This document shows positions 1 through 8,454 of a stretch of DNA of 25,882 nucleotides, piece by piece; the stretch's first letter is position 1, and each line of letters opens with the position of its first letter. The DNA is from DATJPD01 sp036394195 (GTDB lineage: Bacteria > Pseudomonadota > Alphaproteobacteria > CACIAM-22H2). Made by a program: the position numbers and the translations under genes. Under the pieces are notes generated by a model that ran no database searches, was not told where the DNA came from, and saw nothing but the letters and a program-made list of their open reading frames with translations. The stretch is taken from NCBI GenBank assembly GCA_036394195.1, contig DASWFO010000280.1:1-25882 (forward strand). The letters run 5' to 3'.

Positions 1-1834
1 CGCGCTCGGCGGCCGCGGCCCGCCGCTCGGTCATCGAGATGTGGTCCCCGACCTCGTGGAAATCGACCGCCCCGGCGTCGAACAGGCCGCCCTCGCCGAG
101 GTTGAACCCAGTGATCAGGGCGCGGTGCACCAGCAGGTCCGAATAGCGGCGGATCGGCGACGTGAAGTGGGCATAGCGGGTCAACGCCAGCCCGAAATGT
201 CCCTGGTTGTCGGGGCTGTAGACGGCCATCGACTGGCTGCGCAGCACCAGATCGTTCACCAGATGCCGGAACGGCGTGTTGGCCGCCCATTCGAGGATCT
301 GGTTGAAGTGCTTGGGCTGCAGAACCTGGCCGCGGGCCAGCCGGTAGCCCAGCCCGTCGAGGACCTCGCGCAGGTTCTCGAGCTTCGCCGGATCGGGCGG
401 CTCATGGACGCGGTACATGCAGGGCAGCCGGCGCTCTTCGATGCTCTCGGCGGCGCAGACATTGGCGAGGATCATGAATTCTTCTATGAGCCGGTGGCTG
501 TCGTGGCGGGCTCGCGGCACGATGCGCTCGATCCGGCCCTTGTCGTCCATCAGCACCTTGCGTTCCGGCAGATCGAGTTCGAGCGTGCCGCGCTTGCGCC
601 GCGCGCGGCCGAGCGCCCGATACGCCGCGTAGAGCGGCTCGATGACCGGCGTGCGCAGGGATTCGGCGGCGCCGTTCGGCCGCCGGTCAGCGGCGTTCTG
701 CGCCTGTTCGTAGGTGAGGCGCGCGGCGGAGCGGATCATGGCCCGCGCGAAGCGGTGGCGGCGCTTGCGGCCCTGGGCGTCGATCCAGATATGCACCGCG
801 AGAGCGGGGCGGTCCTCGTCCGGCCGCAAGGAGCACAGGTCGTTCGACAGGCGCTCGGGCAGCATCGGCACGACGCGGTCCGGGAAATAGACCGAGTTGC
901 CGCGCTCGCGCGACGTCCGGTCGAGGGCGCTGTCGGGACGCACGTACCAGCCGACATCGGCAATCGCGACGATCAGGTGGAAACCGCCGGAATTGGCCGG
1001 ATCGTCGTCCGGCTCGGCAAACACCGCGTCGTCGAAGTCGCGTGCGTCCTCGCCGTCGATGGTCACCAGCGGCACGTTGCGCAGGTCTTCGCGATCGCCC
1101 AGCGGCGGCGCCGGGGCGCGCCGCGCCTCCGTCAGAGCGGCCTCCGGAAAATCGACCGGGATGTCGCGGCTATAGATCGCGATCAAGCTCGCGGCGCGCG
1201 GCGCGTCCGCCGCACCCAGCCGCTCCACGACCCGGGCGCGCGGCATCCCAAGACGATGCTGCGAGACGACCTCGGCATGCACGAGCTCGCCGGGCTCGGC
1301 GCCGGCGGCATCGGCGGCGGAGACCATGAACTCGGTTTTGATCTTGCGGTCCGTCGGCTCCAGCCGACCGCCCTGCGGATCCTTCCGGAACACCGCCAGG
1401 AGCTTCTCGGGGCCGCGATCGAGACGGCGGAGAACCTCGGCGACGAACCGCCGGCCGCGCCGACCGGCAATCCGCACCAGCGCGCGGTCGCCGTCGGCGA
1501 GTGGCACCGTGCCCCGGCCGCCGCGGATGTGGATGATCGGGCGCCCGAGCTCGGGATCGACCGGATGGGCGAGGGCCTCGCCTTCGTCGGTGTCGACGTC
1601 GAACACTTCGACCACCAATGAGGACGGTAGGCGGCGGGGCGCCGCGCGATCTTCTTCCGGCGCCTCGGCGCGCGCGATGTCCTTGAGCAGCGCCTTCAGC
1701 GCGATCTTGTCGTTGCCGCGCACGTCGAAGGCGCGTGCGATTTCGCGTCGGGTGGTGTTATCTGGGTTATCGCGAAGGTAGGCCAGCACCTGCTCCCGCG
1801 TGGGGAGGCCCGGCTTGGACTTGCGTGCGGTCAA
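1..1834 (-). CDS. rnr: Ribonuclease R (3' end of gene beyond window)
   Basis: Processive 3'-to-5' exoribonuclease that degrades structured RNA. The minus strand is open for 611 codons up to the window edge. An N-terminal winged-helix-like segment (about residues 8-55) is followed by cold-shock/OB regions. The RNB catalytic domain carries DGEDARDFDD at 260-269, matching the metal-binding aspartates of RNase II/R (here D260, D266, D268, D269). The family signature HFTSPIRRYSDLLVHR is at about 556-571. The C-terminal S1 domain and basic tail would lie outside the window. The start is uncertain: I chose TTG at 1834, because it keeps the conserved N-terminal LPTREQV stretch and no ATG or GTG lies just upstream in frame. 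No clear Shine-Dalgarno is visible. The gene starts 19 bases after topA, so co-transcription or translational coupling is likely. Identity is certain; the exact start is not. Confidence 0.95.
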   Translation of the reverse strand, partial: MTARKSKPGLPTREQVLAYLRDNPDNTTRREIARAFDVRGNDKIALKALLKDIARAEAPEEDRAAPRRLPSSLVVEVFDVDTDEGEALAHPVDPELGRPIIHIRGGRGTVPLADGDRALVRIAGRRGRRFVAEVLRRLDRGPEKLLAVFRKDPQGGRLEPTDRKIKTEFMVSAADAAGAEPGELVHAEVVSQHRLGMPRARVVERLGAADAPRAASLIAIYSRDIPVDFPEAALTEARRAPAPPLGDREDLRNVPLVTIDGEDARDFDDAVFAEPDDDPANSGGFHLIVAIADVGWYVRPDSALDRTSRERGNSVYFPDRVVPMLPERLSNDLCSLRPDEDRPALAVHIWIDAQGRKRRHRFARAMIRSAARLTYEQAQNAADRRPNGAAESLRTPVIEPLYAAYRALGRARRKRGTLELDLPERKVLMDDKGRIERIVPRARHDSHRLIEEFMILANVCAAESIEERRLPCMYRVHEPPDPAKLENLREVLDGLGYRLARGQVLQPKHFNQILEWAANTPFRHLVNDLVLRSQSMAVYSPDNQGHFGLALTRYAHFTSPIRRYSDLLVHRALITGFNLGEGGLFDAGAVDFHEVGDHISMTERRAAAAER

Positions 1835-1853
1835 TGGACGAGGAGCCGGACGG

Positions 1854-4499
1854 TCAGTCGTTTTCGGCGTCGACCGTGGCCGGGTTCTTCTTTTTTGACC
1901 GGCGCTTGAAGCCGCCGCCGCCCGCCGCTTTCTTTTCATTGCGGGCGTTGATCCATTCAATCGCTTCATCGAGAGTGACGCTGTCGATCTCGCGTCCCTT
2001 CGGCAGGTTGGCGTAGGTCTTGCCGTGCTTCACATAGGGACCGTAACGGCCAACCCCAGCGGTGATCATCTTGCTGTCGGCGGGATTCGGACCGATCTCT
2101 TTTTGCGGCGTCGCGGGCGCCATGTTGCGCCGGCCGCGGTTCGGCTGCGCCAGGATCTCGACCGCGCGGTTGATGCCGACCTCGAGCAGATCCGGCGTAC
2201 CGTCGAGCGATTTATATTTGCCGGCATGCTTCAGGTAGGGCCCGAAGCGGCCGAGCCCGGCATAGATGATCTCGCCGGTTTCGGGATGCGGACCGATCTC
2301 GCGCGGCAGCGCCAGTAGCTTCAGCGCCAGCTCGAGGGTAATCGCGTCCGGCGCCACGTCACGCGGCAGCGATACCCGCTTCGGCTTGATGCCCTCGGCG
2401 CCTTCGCCGAGCTGCAGGTAAAGTCCGAACGGCCCCTTGCGCAGGCTGACCATCTCGCCGGTCTTCGGGTCGACGCCCAGCGTGCGGGTGCCTTCCATCG
2501 CGGCACCGGCCGCCCCATTGGCGCCGTTGGCGACGCTCAGCGGCCGGGTGTAGCGGCATTCCGGATAGCGCGAGCAGCCGACGAAGGCGCCCGACGTCCG
2601 GCTGAACTTGATGCCGAGCTGACCTTCCGCGCACACCGGGCACTGACGTGGATCCTTGCCGCTGGCGTCCTCGGGGAAGAAATGCGGCCGCAGCCGCTCG
2701 TTCACGACGTCGATCACCTCGCGGATGCTTCCGAGATTTTCGATCAGGATCTTCACCGCTTCCTTGACCGGGGGCAGGGCGCGCACGTTCTCCGGCTGGC
2801 GGCTGAACGGCTGCCAGAACTCGCGCAGCACCCGCTTCCAGTTGGCGCGGCCGCCCGAAATGTCGTCAAGCTGGTCCTCCAGCTTGGCGGTAAAATCGTA
2901 TTCCACGTAGCGGTGGAAATACGCCTCGAGGAACGCAACGACGAGCCGACCCCGATCCTCGGGGATGAAGCGGCGCTTGTCGAGCCGCACATAGCCGCGG
3001 TCCTGCAGCACCTCGATGATGCTGGCATAGGTCGACGGCCGGCCGATGCCGAGCTCCTCGAGCCGCTTGACCAGGCTCGCCTCGGAGTAGCGCGGCGGCG
3101 GCTGGGTGAAATGCTGCTCCGGCTTCACGGCCTCGCGAGCGGGCGCGTCGCCTTCCGCCATCGCCGGCAGAATGCGGCTGTCCTCGTCGTCCTCGCCGGG
3201 ATCGTCGCGGTCCTCGCGATAGAGGGCAAGGAAGCCTTCGAAGGCAATGGTCGAGCCGGTGGCGCGGAGGATCGCCTTGCCGTCGGAGGACGCGACGTCG
3301 ACCGCGGTCTGGTCGAGCTGCGCGCTCTCCATCTCGCTGGCAACCGTACGGCGCCAGATCAGCTCGTAAAGCCGGCGCTGGTCGGTGTCGAGCTGGCGTT
3401 GCATGTCCTGGGGTCGGCGCAGCAGGTCGGTCGGGCGGATGCCCTCGTGCGCCTCTTGCGCGTTCTTGGCCTGCGTCTTCCACACCCGCGGCTGTTCGGG
3501 CAGGAAATCGCGGCCGAATTGCTCGGTGATCAGGGCACGGGCGGCGCGGACCGCTTCCTGCGACAGCGTGACGCTGTCGGTTCGCATATAGGTGATGAGC
3601 CCGACCGTCTCGCCGTCGATGTCGACGCCTTCATAGAGCTGCTGGGCGAGGCGCATCGTGCGCGCAGCGCCGAAGCCGAGCTTGCGCGAGGCTTCCTGCT
3701 GCAGGGTCGAGGTGGTGAAGGGCGGAAGCGGGTTGCGCCGGGTGCGCTTTTTCTCGACCGCGGTGACGCGATACGGATCGCCGCCGGTGATCGCGGCGAC
3801 CGCGCGGTCGGCGGCCGCCTGGTCAGGGAGGTCGAACTTCTCGAGCTTTTTACCGTCGAAATGGGTGAGGCGGGCGGTGAAACTCTGGCCGGACGGCGTG
3901 CGCAGATCCGCGTCGACCGTCCAGTACTCCTGAGCCTTGAAGCTCTCGATCTCGGTTTCGCGCTCGCAAATGATGCGTAACGCGACGGATTGCACGCGGC
4001 CGGCCGAGCGGCTGCCCGGCATGCGGCGCCACAGCACCGGCGACAGGGTGAACCCGACCAGGAAGTCGAGGGCGCGGCGGGCGAGATACGCCTCGACCAG
4101 GTCTGAATCGATGTCGCGCGGATGCTTCATCGCCTCGAGGATCGCGGTCTTGGTGATTTCGTTGAAGACGACGCGCTTCACCTCGATCTTGCCGAGGCGC
4201 TTGGCTTCATCGAGCACTTCCTTGAGGTGCCACGAGATGGCTTCGCCTTCGCGATCCGGGTCGGTCGCGAGATAGAGGCGCTTGGCGGATTTCAGCGCCT
4301 TGGTGATCTCGCCGAGCGGACGCTTGGCGCGGTCGCCGACTTCCCAATGCATGGCGAAGTCCTGATCGGGCGCCACTGCGCCGTCCTTTTCGATCAGGTC
4401 GCGGACATGCCCGAAGCTGGCGAGCACCTTGTAGTCCGAGCCAAGGTACTTGTTGATGGTTTTTGCCTTGGCCGGCGATTCAACGATCACGAGGTCCAT
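1854..4499 (-). CDS. topA: DNA topoisomerase I (type IA)
   Basis: Relaxes negatively supercoiled DNA through a transient 5'-phosphotyrosine. The 881-residue product has all the type IA landmarks: the Toprim start VIVESPAKAKTINKYLG (4-20), the acidic Toprim motif DPDREGE (80-86), and the active-site tyrosine Y304 in LITYMRTDS. One four-cysteine zinc finger follows (C620, C623, C642, C648). After it come three C-terminal repeats of the GxFGPYL/GRYGPYV type (about 680-850) and a Lys/Arg-rich tail near 865-875, as in many alphaproteobacterial TopA proteins. The ATG at 4499 opens directly onto the Toprim domain, which fixes the start. It lies between dprA and rnr, the usual neighbours in this class. 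The upstream leader is strikingly AT-rich, which would suit a supercoiling-sensitive promoter, but that is inference. Confidence 0.98.
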   Translation of the reverse strand: MDLVIVESPAKAKTINKYLGSDYKVLASFGHVRDLIEKDGAVAPDQDFAMHWEVGDRAKRPLGEITKALKSAKRLYLATDPDREGEAISWHLKEVLDEAKRLGKIEVKRVVFNEITKTAILEAMKHPRDIDSDLVEAYLARRALDFLVGFTLSPVLWRRMPGSRSAGRVQSVALRIICERETEIESFKAQEYWTVDADLRTPSGQSFTARLTHFDGKKLEKFDLPDQAAADRAVAAITGGDPYRVTAVEKKRTRRNPLPPFTTSTLQQEASRKLGFGAARTMRLAQQLYEGVDIDGETVGLITYMRTDSVTLSQEAVRAARALITEQFGRDFLPEQPRVWKTQAKNAQEAHEGIRPTDLLRRPQDMQRQLDTDQRRLYELIWRRTVASEMESAQLDQTAVDVASSDGKAILRATGSTIAFEGFLALYREDRDDPGEDDEDSRILPAMAEGDAPAREAVKPEQHFTQPPPRYSEASLVKRLEELGIGRPSTYASIIEVLQDRGYVRLDKRRFIPEDRGRLVVAFLEAYFHRYVEYDFTAKLEDQLDDISGGRANWKRVLREFWQPFSRQPENVRALPPVKEAVKILIENLGSIREVIDVVNERLRPHFFPEDASGKDPRQCPVCAEGQLGIKFSRTSGAFVGCSRYPECRYTRPLSVANGANGAAGAAMEGTRTLGVDPKTGEMVSLRKGPFGLYLQLGEGAEGIKPKRVSLPRDVAPDAITLELALKLLALPREIGPHPETGEIIYAGLGRFGPYLKHAGKYKSLDGTPDLLEVGINRAVEILAQPNRGRRNMAPATPQKEIGPNPADSKMITAGVGRYGPYVKHGKTYANLPKGREIDSVTLDEAIEWINARNEKKAAGGGGFKRRSKKKNPATVDAEND

Positions 4500-4565
4500 A
4501 CGTATAACTTATCCACTGAAGGTTAAAATAAGCTTTACCATTCAATATATTGAATTAAATAACAG
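4500..4565 (-). promoter_or_regulatory. AT-rich topA leader with a perfect 16-bp palindrome
   Basis: The stretch between dprA and topA is far richer in A and T than anything around it. It contains the perfect palindrome ATTCAATATATTGAAT at 4540-4555, which overlaps the dprA stop codon (4555-4557). It is the only room for a topA promoter, but I cannot assign -35 and -10 boxes with confidence. The palindrome could be an operator, or a weak hairpin at the end of dprA. Confidence 0.45.
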
Positions 4566-5661
4566 AAACCATATTTCCTGGGTGTCGGGTCAGCCGCCCG
4601 GCCAGCTCCAGCTCGAGGAGTGCCATGTGGACGACGGCGGTTGGTAATTGGCACTGACGGACGATTTCGTCAACCTGGGTGGGGGCAGGCCCCAGCTTTT
4701 CGAGGACCTTGGGGAGGGCGGTTTCGACCTCGCGGTCGGCCGCTGGCGGCGGCTCATCCTCCCGTACGTCCAACGGTTTAGCGGCTGGAAGGGCGGTCTG
4801 TCCGAGCGCCTCGAGCACGTCCTCGGCGCCCTCGGTCAAAATCGCGCCGCGGCGGATAAGATCGTTCGAGCCCCGCGCCCGCGGATCCAGCGGCGAGCCC
4901 GGTACCGCGTAGACGTCGCGGCCCTGCTCGAGAGCGAGGCGGGCGGTAATCAGCGACCCCGATTTCAACGCCGCCTCGACGACGACCACCCCGACCGAGA
5001 GGCCGGACACGATCCGGTTGCGCTGAGGAAAGTGCCGCGCCTGCGGCTCCAAGCCCGGCGGCATCTCGCTCACGACGGCACCCTCGGCGACGATCTCTTC
5101 GTAGAGCCCGGTGTTCTCGGGCGGGTAGACGATGTCGACGCCGCCGGCCATCACCGCGACGGTGCCGGACGCCAGGGCGCCGCGATGGGCCGCCGCGTCG
5201 GTGCCGCGTGCGAGCCCCGAGGCGACCACCAGGCCGGCGGCGCCGAGATCGGATGCGATCTGGCGCGCGATGCGGATCCCATTCGCCGACGCGTTGCGTG
5301 CCCCGACGATCGCGATCGTCCGGCGGGCGAGCAGCTCCGTCTTGCCACGCACGGCAAGCAGCGGCGGCGCGTCGTCGACCGCCGCCAAGGCCTCGGGATA
5401 GTCGGGCTCGAAGCGGCCGATGAGGCGCGCGCCAAGCTTGACGTTCTGGGCCATCTCCCGATCGGCGGCCTGGGCGCTGGTGACGCGCAAGGTCGCGCGG
5501 CCGCCACGCCGGGCCAGATCCGGCAGCGCGTCCAGCGCTGCCGCGGCGGAGCCGAAGCGCTTCAGCAGATGAAAGAAGGTGATCGGGCCGACGCGCTCGC
5601 TGCGGGTCAGGCGCAGCCAGTCGCGGCGCTCGGCGTCGCTCAGCACCCGCCGGCCGCTCAC
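4555..5661 (-). CDS. dprA: DNA-processing protein DprA
   Basis: Binds incoming single-stranded DNA during natural transformation and loads RecA. The 368-residue product has an N-terminal SAM-like helical region (about 8-60), then the Rossmann-like DprA core: IAIVGARNAS (116-125), VASGLARGTDAAAHRGAL (146-163), GGVDIVYPPEN (173-183), FPQRNRIVSGLS (211-222) and GSLITARLALEQGRDVYAVPG (235-255). A C-terminal winged-helix-like segment (about 310-365) completes the common three-domain form. The reading frame stays open far upstream, but that part only shadows plsY. The GTG at 5661 overlaps the plsY stop by four bases (GTGA), which sets the start and implies translational coupling. No other competence gene is in the window, so natural transformation cannot be inferred. 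Confidence 0.96.
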   Translation of the reverse strand: MSGRRVLSDAERRDWLRLTRSERVGPITFFHLLKRFGSAAAALDALPDLARRGGRATLRVTSAQAADREMAQNVKLGARLIGRFEPDYPEALAAVDDAPPLLAVRGKTELLARRTIAIVGARNASANGIRIARQIASDLGAAGLVVASGLARGTDAAAHRGALASGTVAVMAGGVDIVYPPENTGLYEEIVAEGAVVSEMPPGLEPQARHFPQRNRIVSGLSVGVVVVEAALKSGSLITARLALEQGRDVYAVPGSPLDPRARGSNDLIRRGAILTEGAEDVLEALGQTALPAAKPLDVREDEPPPAADREVETALPKVLEKLGPAPTQVDEIVRQCQLPTAVVHMALLELELAGRLTRHPGNMVSVI

Positions 5662-6320
5662 GCGGGGTTCCCGCGTTTGGCGGCGCCGATCCTGGGTTCC
5701 TCGCCGCGTAGCAGGCGGCGGATATTCGTATGGTGCTTGGCCCACACCAGCGCGGCGAGAACCGCCGCGAGCTCGGCGATCTGGAGATCGCCGCCGATCA
5801 CGTTCGGCGGCGCCCACAGCAGCGGCAGGTACCACGCATAAAAAGGTGCCGCGGCGAGCGCCAGCAGGGCGGCGAGAGATGAAAATCGGGTGACGGCGGC
5901 GACGACCAGCCAGGTCGCGCACACCGCGAGCCCGACCGGCCAGTCGATCGCCAGCAGGACGCCGATGGCGGTTGCGACACCCTTGCCGCCCTTGAAGCCG
6001 AGCCATACCGGGAAGAGATGACCGACGACGGCGCCGAGCCCGGCCAGCAGGACCATGTCGGGCCCCCACTGGGCTGCGATCAGCACCGCCGCCGCTCCCT
6101 TGGCGGCGTCGAGGATGAGGGTGGTGGCCGCCAGGCCCTTGCGGCCGGTGCGGAGCACGTTGGTGGCGCCGATGTTGCCGGAGCCGATGGCCCGGATGTC
6201 GCCGAGCCCGGCGATGCGGGTCAGGAGCAGGCCGAACGGCACCGCGCCGAGCACATAGCCGCCGGCGAAGGCCGCCAGGAAATACGGCCACACATAGGAC
6301 CAGGAAATCGGATTGGGCAT
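5658..6320 (-). CDS. plsY: Glycerol-3-phosphate acyltransferase PlsY
   Basis: Integral membrane enzyme that moves an acyl group from acyl-phosphate to glycerol-3-phosphate, the first step of phospholipid synthesis with PlsX. The 220-residue product has several hydrophobic segments (about 10-35, 75-100, 115-145 and 150-200). The three cytoplasmic family motifs are present: SGNIGATN (47-54), GHLFPVWLGFKGGKGVAT (100-117), and KHHTNIRRLLRGEEPRIG near the C terminus. The ATG at 6320 gives the usual length. Its stop overlaps the dprA start. It is separated from pyrC by three accessory genes. Confidence 0.97.
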   Translation of the reverse strand: MPNPISWSYVWPYFLAAFAGGYVLGAVPFGLLLTRIAGLGDIRAIGSGNIGATNVLRTGRKGLAATTLILDAAKGAAAVLIAAQWGPDMVLLAGLGAVVGHLFPVWLGFKGGKGVATAIGVLLAIDWPVGLAVCATWLVVAAVTRFSSLAALLALAAAPFYAWYLPLLWAPPNVIGGDLQIAELAAVLAALVWAKHHTNIRRLLRGEEPRIGAAKRGNPA

Positions 6321-6359
6321 GCGTCGTCCGGCGACCCAGGGTCAGGCCGAGGCCGGCGG

Positions 6360-7091
6360 TTACTTCCGCAGGATGATCCGACCCTTTTCGCACTCCTTCC
6401 AGAAATTGCCCCAGTGGAAGAGGTACTCATCGATGCACCACAGCATCTTGGCCTGGTCCTCGGCCGTCGTGACCTTGTCGAGGACGACCTTGAACGCGGT
6501 CTCGCTGTGGTCCTCGTCGCCGTCGATATGGACGATCCAGGATTCCTGGTCCTCGTCGTTGACGCCGTAATGCTCGCGCAGGCCGTCGCTGATCAGGCGG
6601 CACATCTGCGGCGCATGCGATTCACTGGCGATACCCGAATTACCGAGCGCCACCGTCACCGGCATCTCGCGCGCGACCTTGAACCGGTAGGCGACCATGT
6701 CCTTGATGGATTGCGGCACGGGAAAGCTCTCGACCTCATCCTCGCTGAGGCCGGTAAAGCGGGTCCCGAAATCGAGCGCCAGCTCGTCGTGACCCTTGGA
6801 GCCGCAGCGCAGCTCGGTGTCCTCGTCGATCAGGGTGTCCATGATGCGGCGGCGGATGCGCCGGTCGTCGCAGCGCGAATGGATGGTCGAAAGGACCTGC
6901 GGCGTCACCTTGGTGAAGTGATAGAACAGCACGCCGAGATAGCCGATCTGCTGGCGCGTCGCTTTGCCGGCGCGGATCAGATTGACCATCGGGTAATCGG
7001 AATGGCGCTTGCCGTCGATCCGCCGCACCATCTCCTTGAGGAACTCCTCGCGGGCAAGCGGCTTTGGCAGCTTTTCGAGCACGGCGACCAT
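6360..7091 (-). CDS. Heme-oxygenase-like / PqqC-like putative diiron protein
   Basis: A 243-residue, mostly helical soluble protein of the TENA/PqqC/heme-oxygenase-like fold, the group annotated as iron-containing redox enzymes. Likely metal ligands are visible in the order expected of heme-oxygenase-like diiron oxidases: E90 and nearby acids in LIDEDTEL, H101 in GHDELALDFG, E157 in ASESHAP, and an H-x3-D-x2-H motif at 188-195 (HIDGDEDH). The substrate is unknown. It starts 9 bases after the stop of a thioredoxin-like ferredoxin, so the two are very probably co-expressed, and the ferredoxin could supply electrons. No pqqA, B, D or E gene is nearby, which argues against PQQ synthesis, and no thiamin genes are present. 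The fold call is fairly secure; metal content and reaction are inference. Confidence 0.8.
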   Translation of the reverse strand: MVAVLEKLPKPLAREEFLKEMVRRIDGKRHSDYPMVNLIRAGKATRQQIGYLGVLFYHFTKVTPQVLSTIHSRCDDRRIRRRIMDTLIDEDTELRCGSKGHDELALDFGTRFTGLSEDEVESFPVPQSIKDMVAYRFKVAREMPVTVALGNSGIASESHAPQMCRLISDGLREHYGVNDEDQESWIVHIDGDEDHSETAFKVVLDKVTTAEDQAKMLWCIDEYLFHWGNFWKECEKGRIILRK

Positions 7092-7100
7092 GAGCGTCTC

Positions 7101-7421
7101 CTAGGCTTTGGCGGATTTGAGGTCGGAGTCTAGCGCGTCGACGACGGCCGGAACATCCTCGACCGTCATCGCGTTGTAGAGCGAGCCCGAAGGGGCGATG
7201 CGGAGATTGGGCCCCTTGGCGCACAGGCCGAGGCACTTGATCGTCTGCACGTCGACGTTGAGGCCGCGGCACGCGACCGCCTCGCGGAGTGCGGCGACGA
7301 TCTCCGGCCCGCCATGCCGGCCGCAGCACGGCGCGAAGCGCTCGTCACGGTCGTTGATGCACACGGTGACGGTGGGTCTTCCCGTGAAGTCGACGGGCCA
7401 GGGACGGAGAACGGCTTTCAT
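7101..7421 (-). CDS. Thioredoxin-like [2Fe-2S] ferredoxin
   Basis: A 106-residue protein with the cysteine pattern of the NuoE-like, thioredoxin-fold ferredoxins: C21, C32/C33 (CINDRDERFAPCC) and C63-x3-C67 (CLGLC). These would hold one [2Fe-2S] cluster. The start chosen is ATG at 7421 (MKAVLRPWP). The frame is open a little further upstream, but that would run into the 3' end of the preceding gene and adds no recognisable sequence. It lies 14 bases after the binding-protein gene and 9 bases before the heme-oxygenase-like gene. Its most likely role is electron carrier for that neighbour, by context only. Confidence 0.88.
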   Translation of the reverse strand: MKAVLRPWPVDFTGRPTVTVCINDRDERFAPCCGRHGGPEIVAALREAVACRGLNVDVQTIKCLGLCAKGPNLRIAPSGSLYNAMTVEDVPAVVDALDSDLKSAKA

Positions 7422-7435
7422 GATTGACCTGTCGC

Positions 7436-8407
7436 TTAGTCTACGCTGACGCCCGAGCGCCGGATCGCCTCGCCCCATTTCGCCACCTCGGCTTGGACGA
7501 AGGCGCCGAATTGCTCGGGCGTCGAGGTCGCGACGTCGGTGCCGAGGGTCTTCATCTGGGCAAGATAGACGGGATCGCGCGCGATGCGCACCGTCTCTTC
7601 ATTCAGCTTGCCGATTACGCCGCGCGGCGTAGCCGCCGGCACAAAGAGTCCGGTCCACGAGCTGACCTCGAACCCGGGAAGTCCGGCCTCGGCGAAGGTC
7701 GGCAGGTCGGGGACGGCACTCGAGCGTTGCGGCGTCGTGACGGCGAGGGCGCGCATCTGGCCGGAGTTCACGAGCGCCAGCGCATTCGAGACGGTCTCCA
7801 GCATCATCGACACCCGGCCGGCCATCAGGTCGGCGGTGACCGAGCCGCCGCCGCCGCGATAGGGGACATGGACGATGTCGATGCCGGCCGCGGCCTTGAA
7901 CAGCTCTCCAGCCAGATGCGACGCGGTGCCGTTCCCGGCCGAGGCGAAGGTCAGCTCGCCCGGATGCGCCTTCGCATAGGCGATCAGCTCCTTGAGCGAT
8001 TTCGCCGGTACCGAGTCATGGACGACGAGGATGTTCGGGAGTGTGTGCAGGATCCCGACCGCGGCGAGATCATTCACCGGATCGTAGCTCAGGTTCTTGT
8101 ACAGCGCCGGCCCGATGCCCATGGTGCCGATAGTGCCGAACAGCAGCGTGTATCCGTCGGCCGGGGCCCGTGCGACATATTCGGCGCCGATATTTCCCCC
8201 GGCGCCGGGCCGGTTCTCGATCACCACCTGCTGGCCGATGTCGTCGGCGAGCGCCTTGGCGACGCTGCGCGCCATCGCGTCAGACGAGCCGCCGGCGGTG
8301 AAGGTGACGACCATGCGCAGCGGCTTGTTGGGATAAGTCTGCGCGTCCACACCGGCCCAGGACAGGACGGCAAACCCGCAGACGAACAACGACAGGATCG
8401 ATCTCAT
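7436..8407 (-). CDS. Bug/TctC-type tripartite tricarboxylate transporter binding protein
   Basis: Periplasmic solute-binding protein of the Bug family. A signal peptide covers residues 1-22, with likely cleavage after VDA. The mature protein opens with YPNKPLRMVVTFTAGGSSD, typical of the family. Further family features are IENRPGAGGNIGAEYVA (63-79), the HVPYRGGG stretch near the middle, and a C-terminal LPTFAEAGLPGF segment. Length (323 residues) is normal. No TctA or TctB membrane component is in the window, so it is an orphan binding protein that would borrow a permease or act as a sensor. Bug proteins bind varied carboxylates, and the ligand here cannot be read from sequence. It sits 47 bases after pyrC and may be co-transcribed with the ferredoxin downstream. 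Confidence 0.93.
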   Translation of the reverse strand: MRSILSLFVCGFAVLSWAGVDAQTYPNKPLRMVVTFTAGGSSDAMARSVAKALADDIGQQVVIENRPGAGGNIGAEYVARAPADGYTLLFGTIGTMGIGPALYKNLSYDPVNDLAAVGILHTLPNILVVHDSVPAKSLKELIAYAKAHPGELTFASAGNGTASHLAGELFKAAAGIDIVHVPYRGGGGSVTADLMAGRVSMMLETVSNALALVNSGQMRALAVTTPQRSSAVPDLPTFAEAGLPGFEVSSWTGLFVPAATPRGVIGKLNEETVRIARDPVYLAQMKTLGTDVATSTPEQFGAFVQAEVAKWGEAIRRSGVSVD

Positions 8408-8454
8408 GCACCCCTCGCCGCGACCTTAGCACCACCATCCGCCCGGGCGGGAGC

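Noticed and set aside
41..1621. Long plus-strand open frame of 526 codons
   Set aside because: It mirrors rnr on the minus strand; the protein has no recognisable domain and the rnr motifs are unmistakable.
2682..3980. Plus-strand open frame of 432 codons
   Set aside because: Shadow of topA caused by high GC; no domain, no Shine-Dalgarno.
5662..6393. N-terminal extension of dprA to a 612-residue protein
   Set aside because: The added part is an out-of-frame reading of plsY; the GTG at 5661 overlaps the plsY stop and gives normal DprA length.
7436..8407. Lipoprotein signal in the Bug protein (cysteine at residue 10)
   Set aside because: The residues before it do not form a lipobox; an ordinary signal peptide ending VDA fits better.
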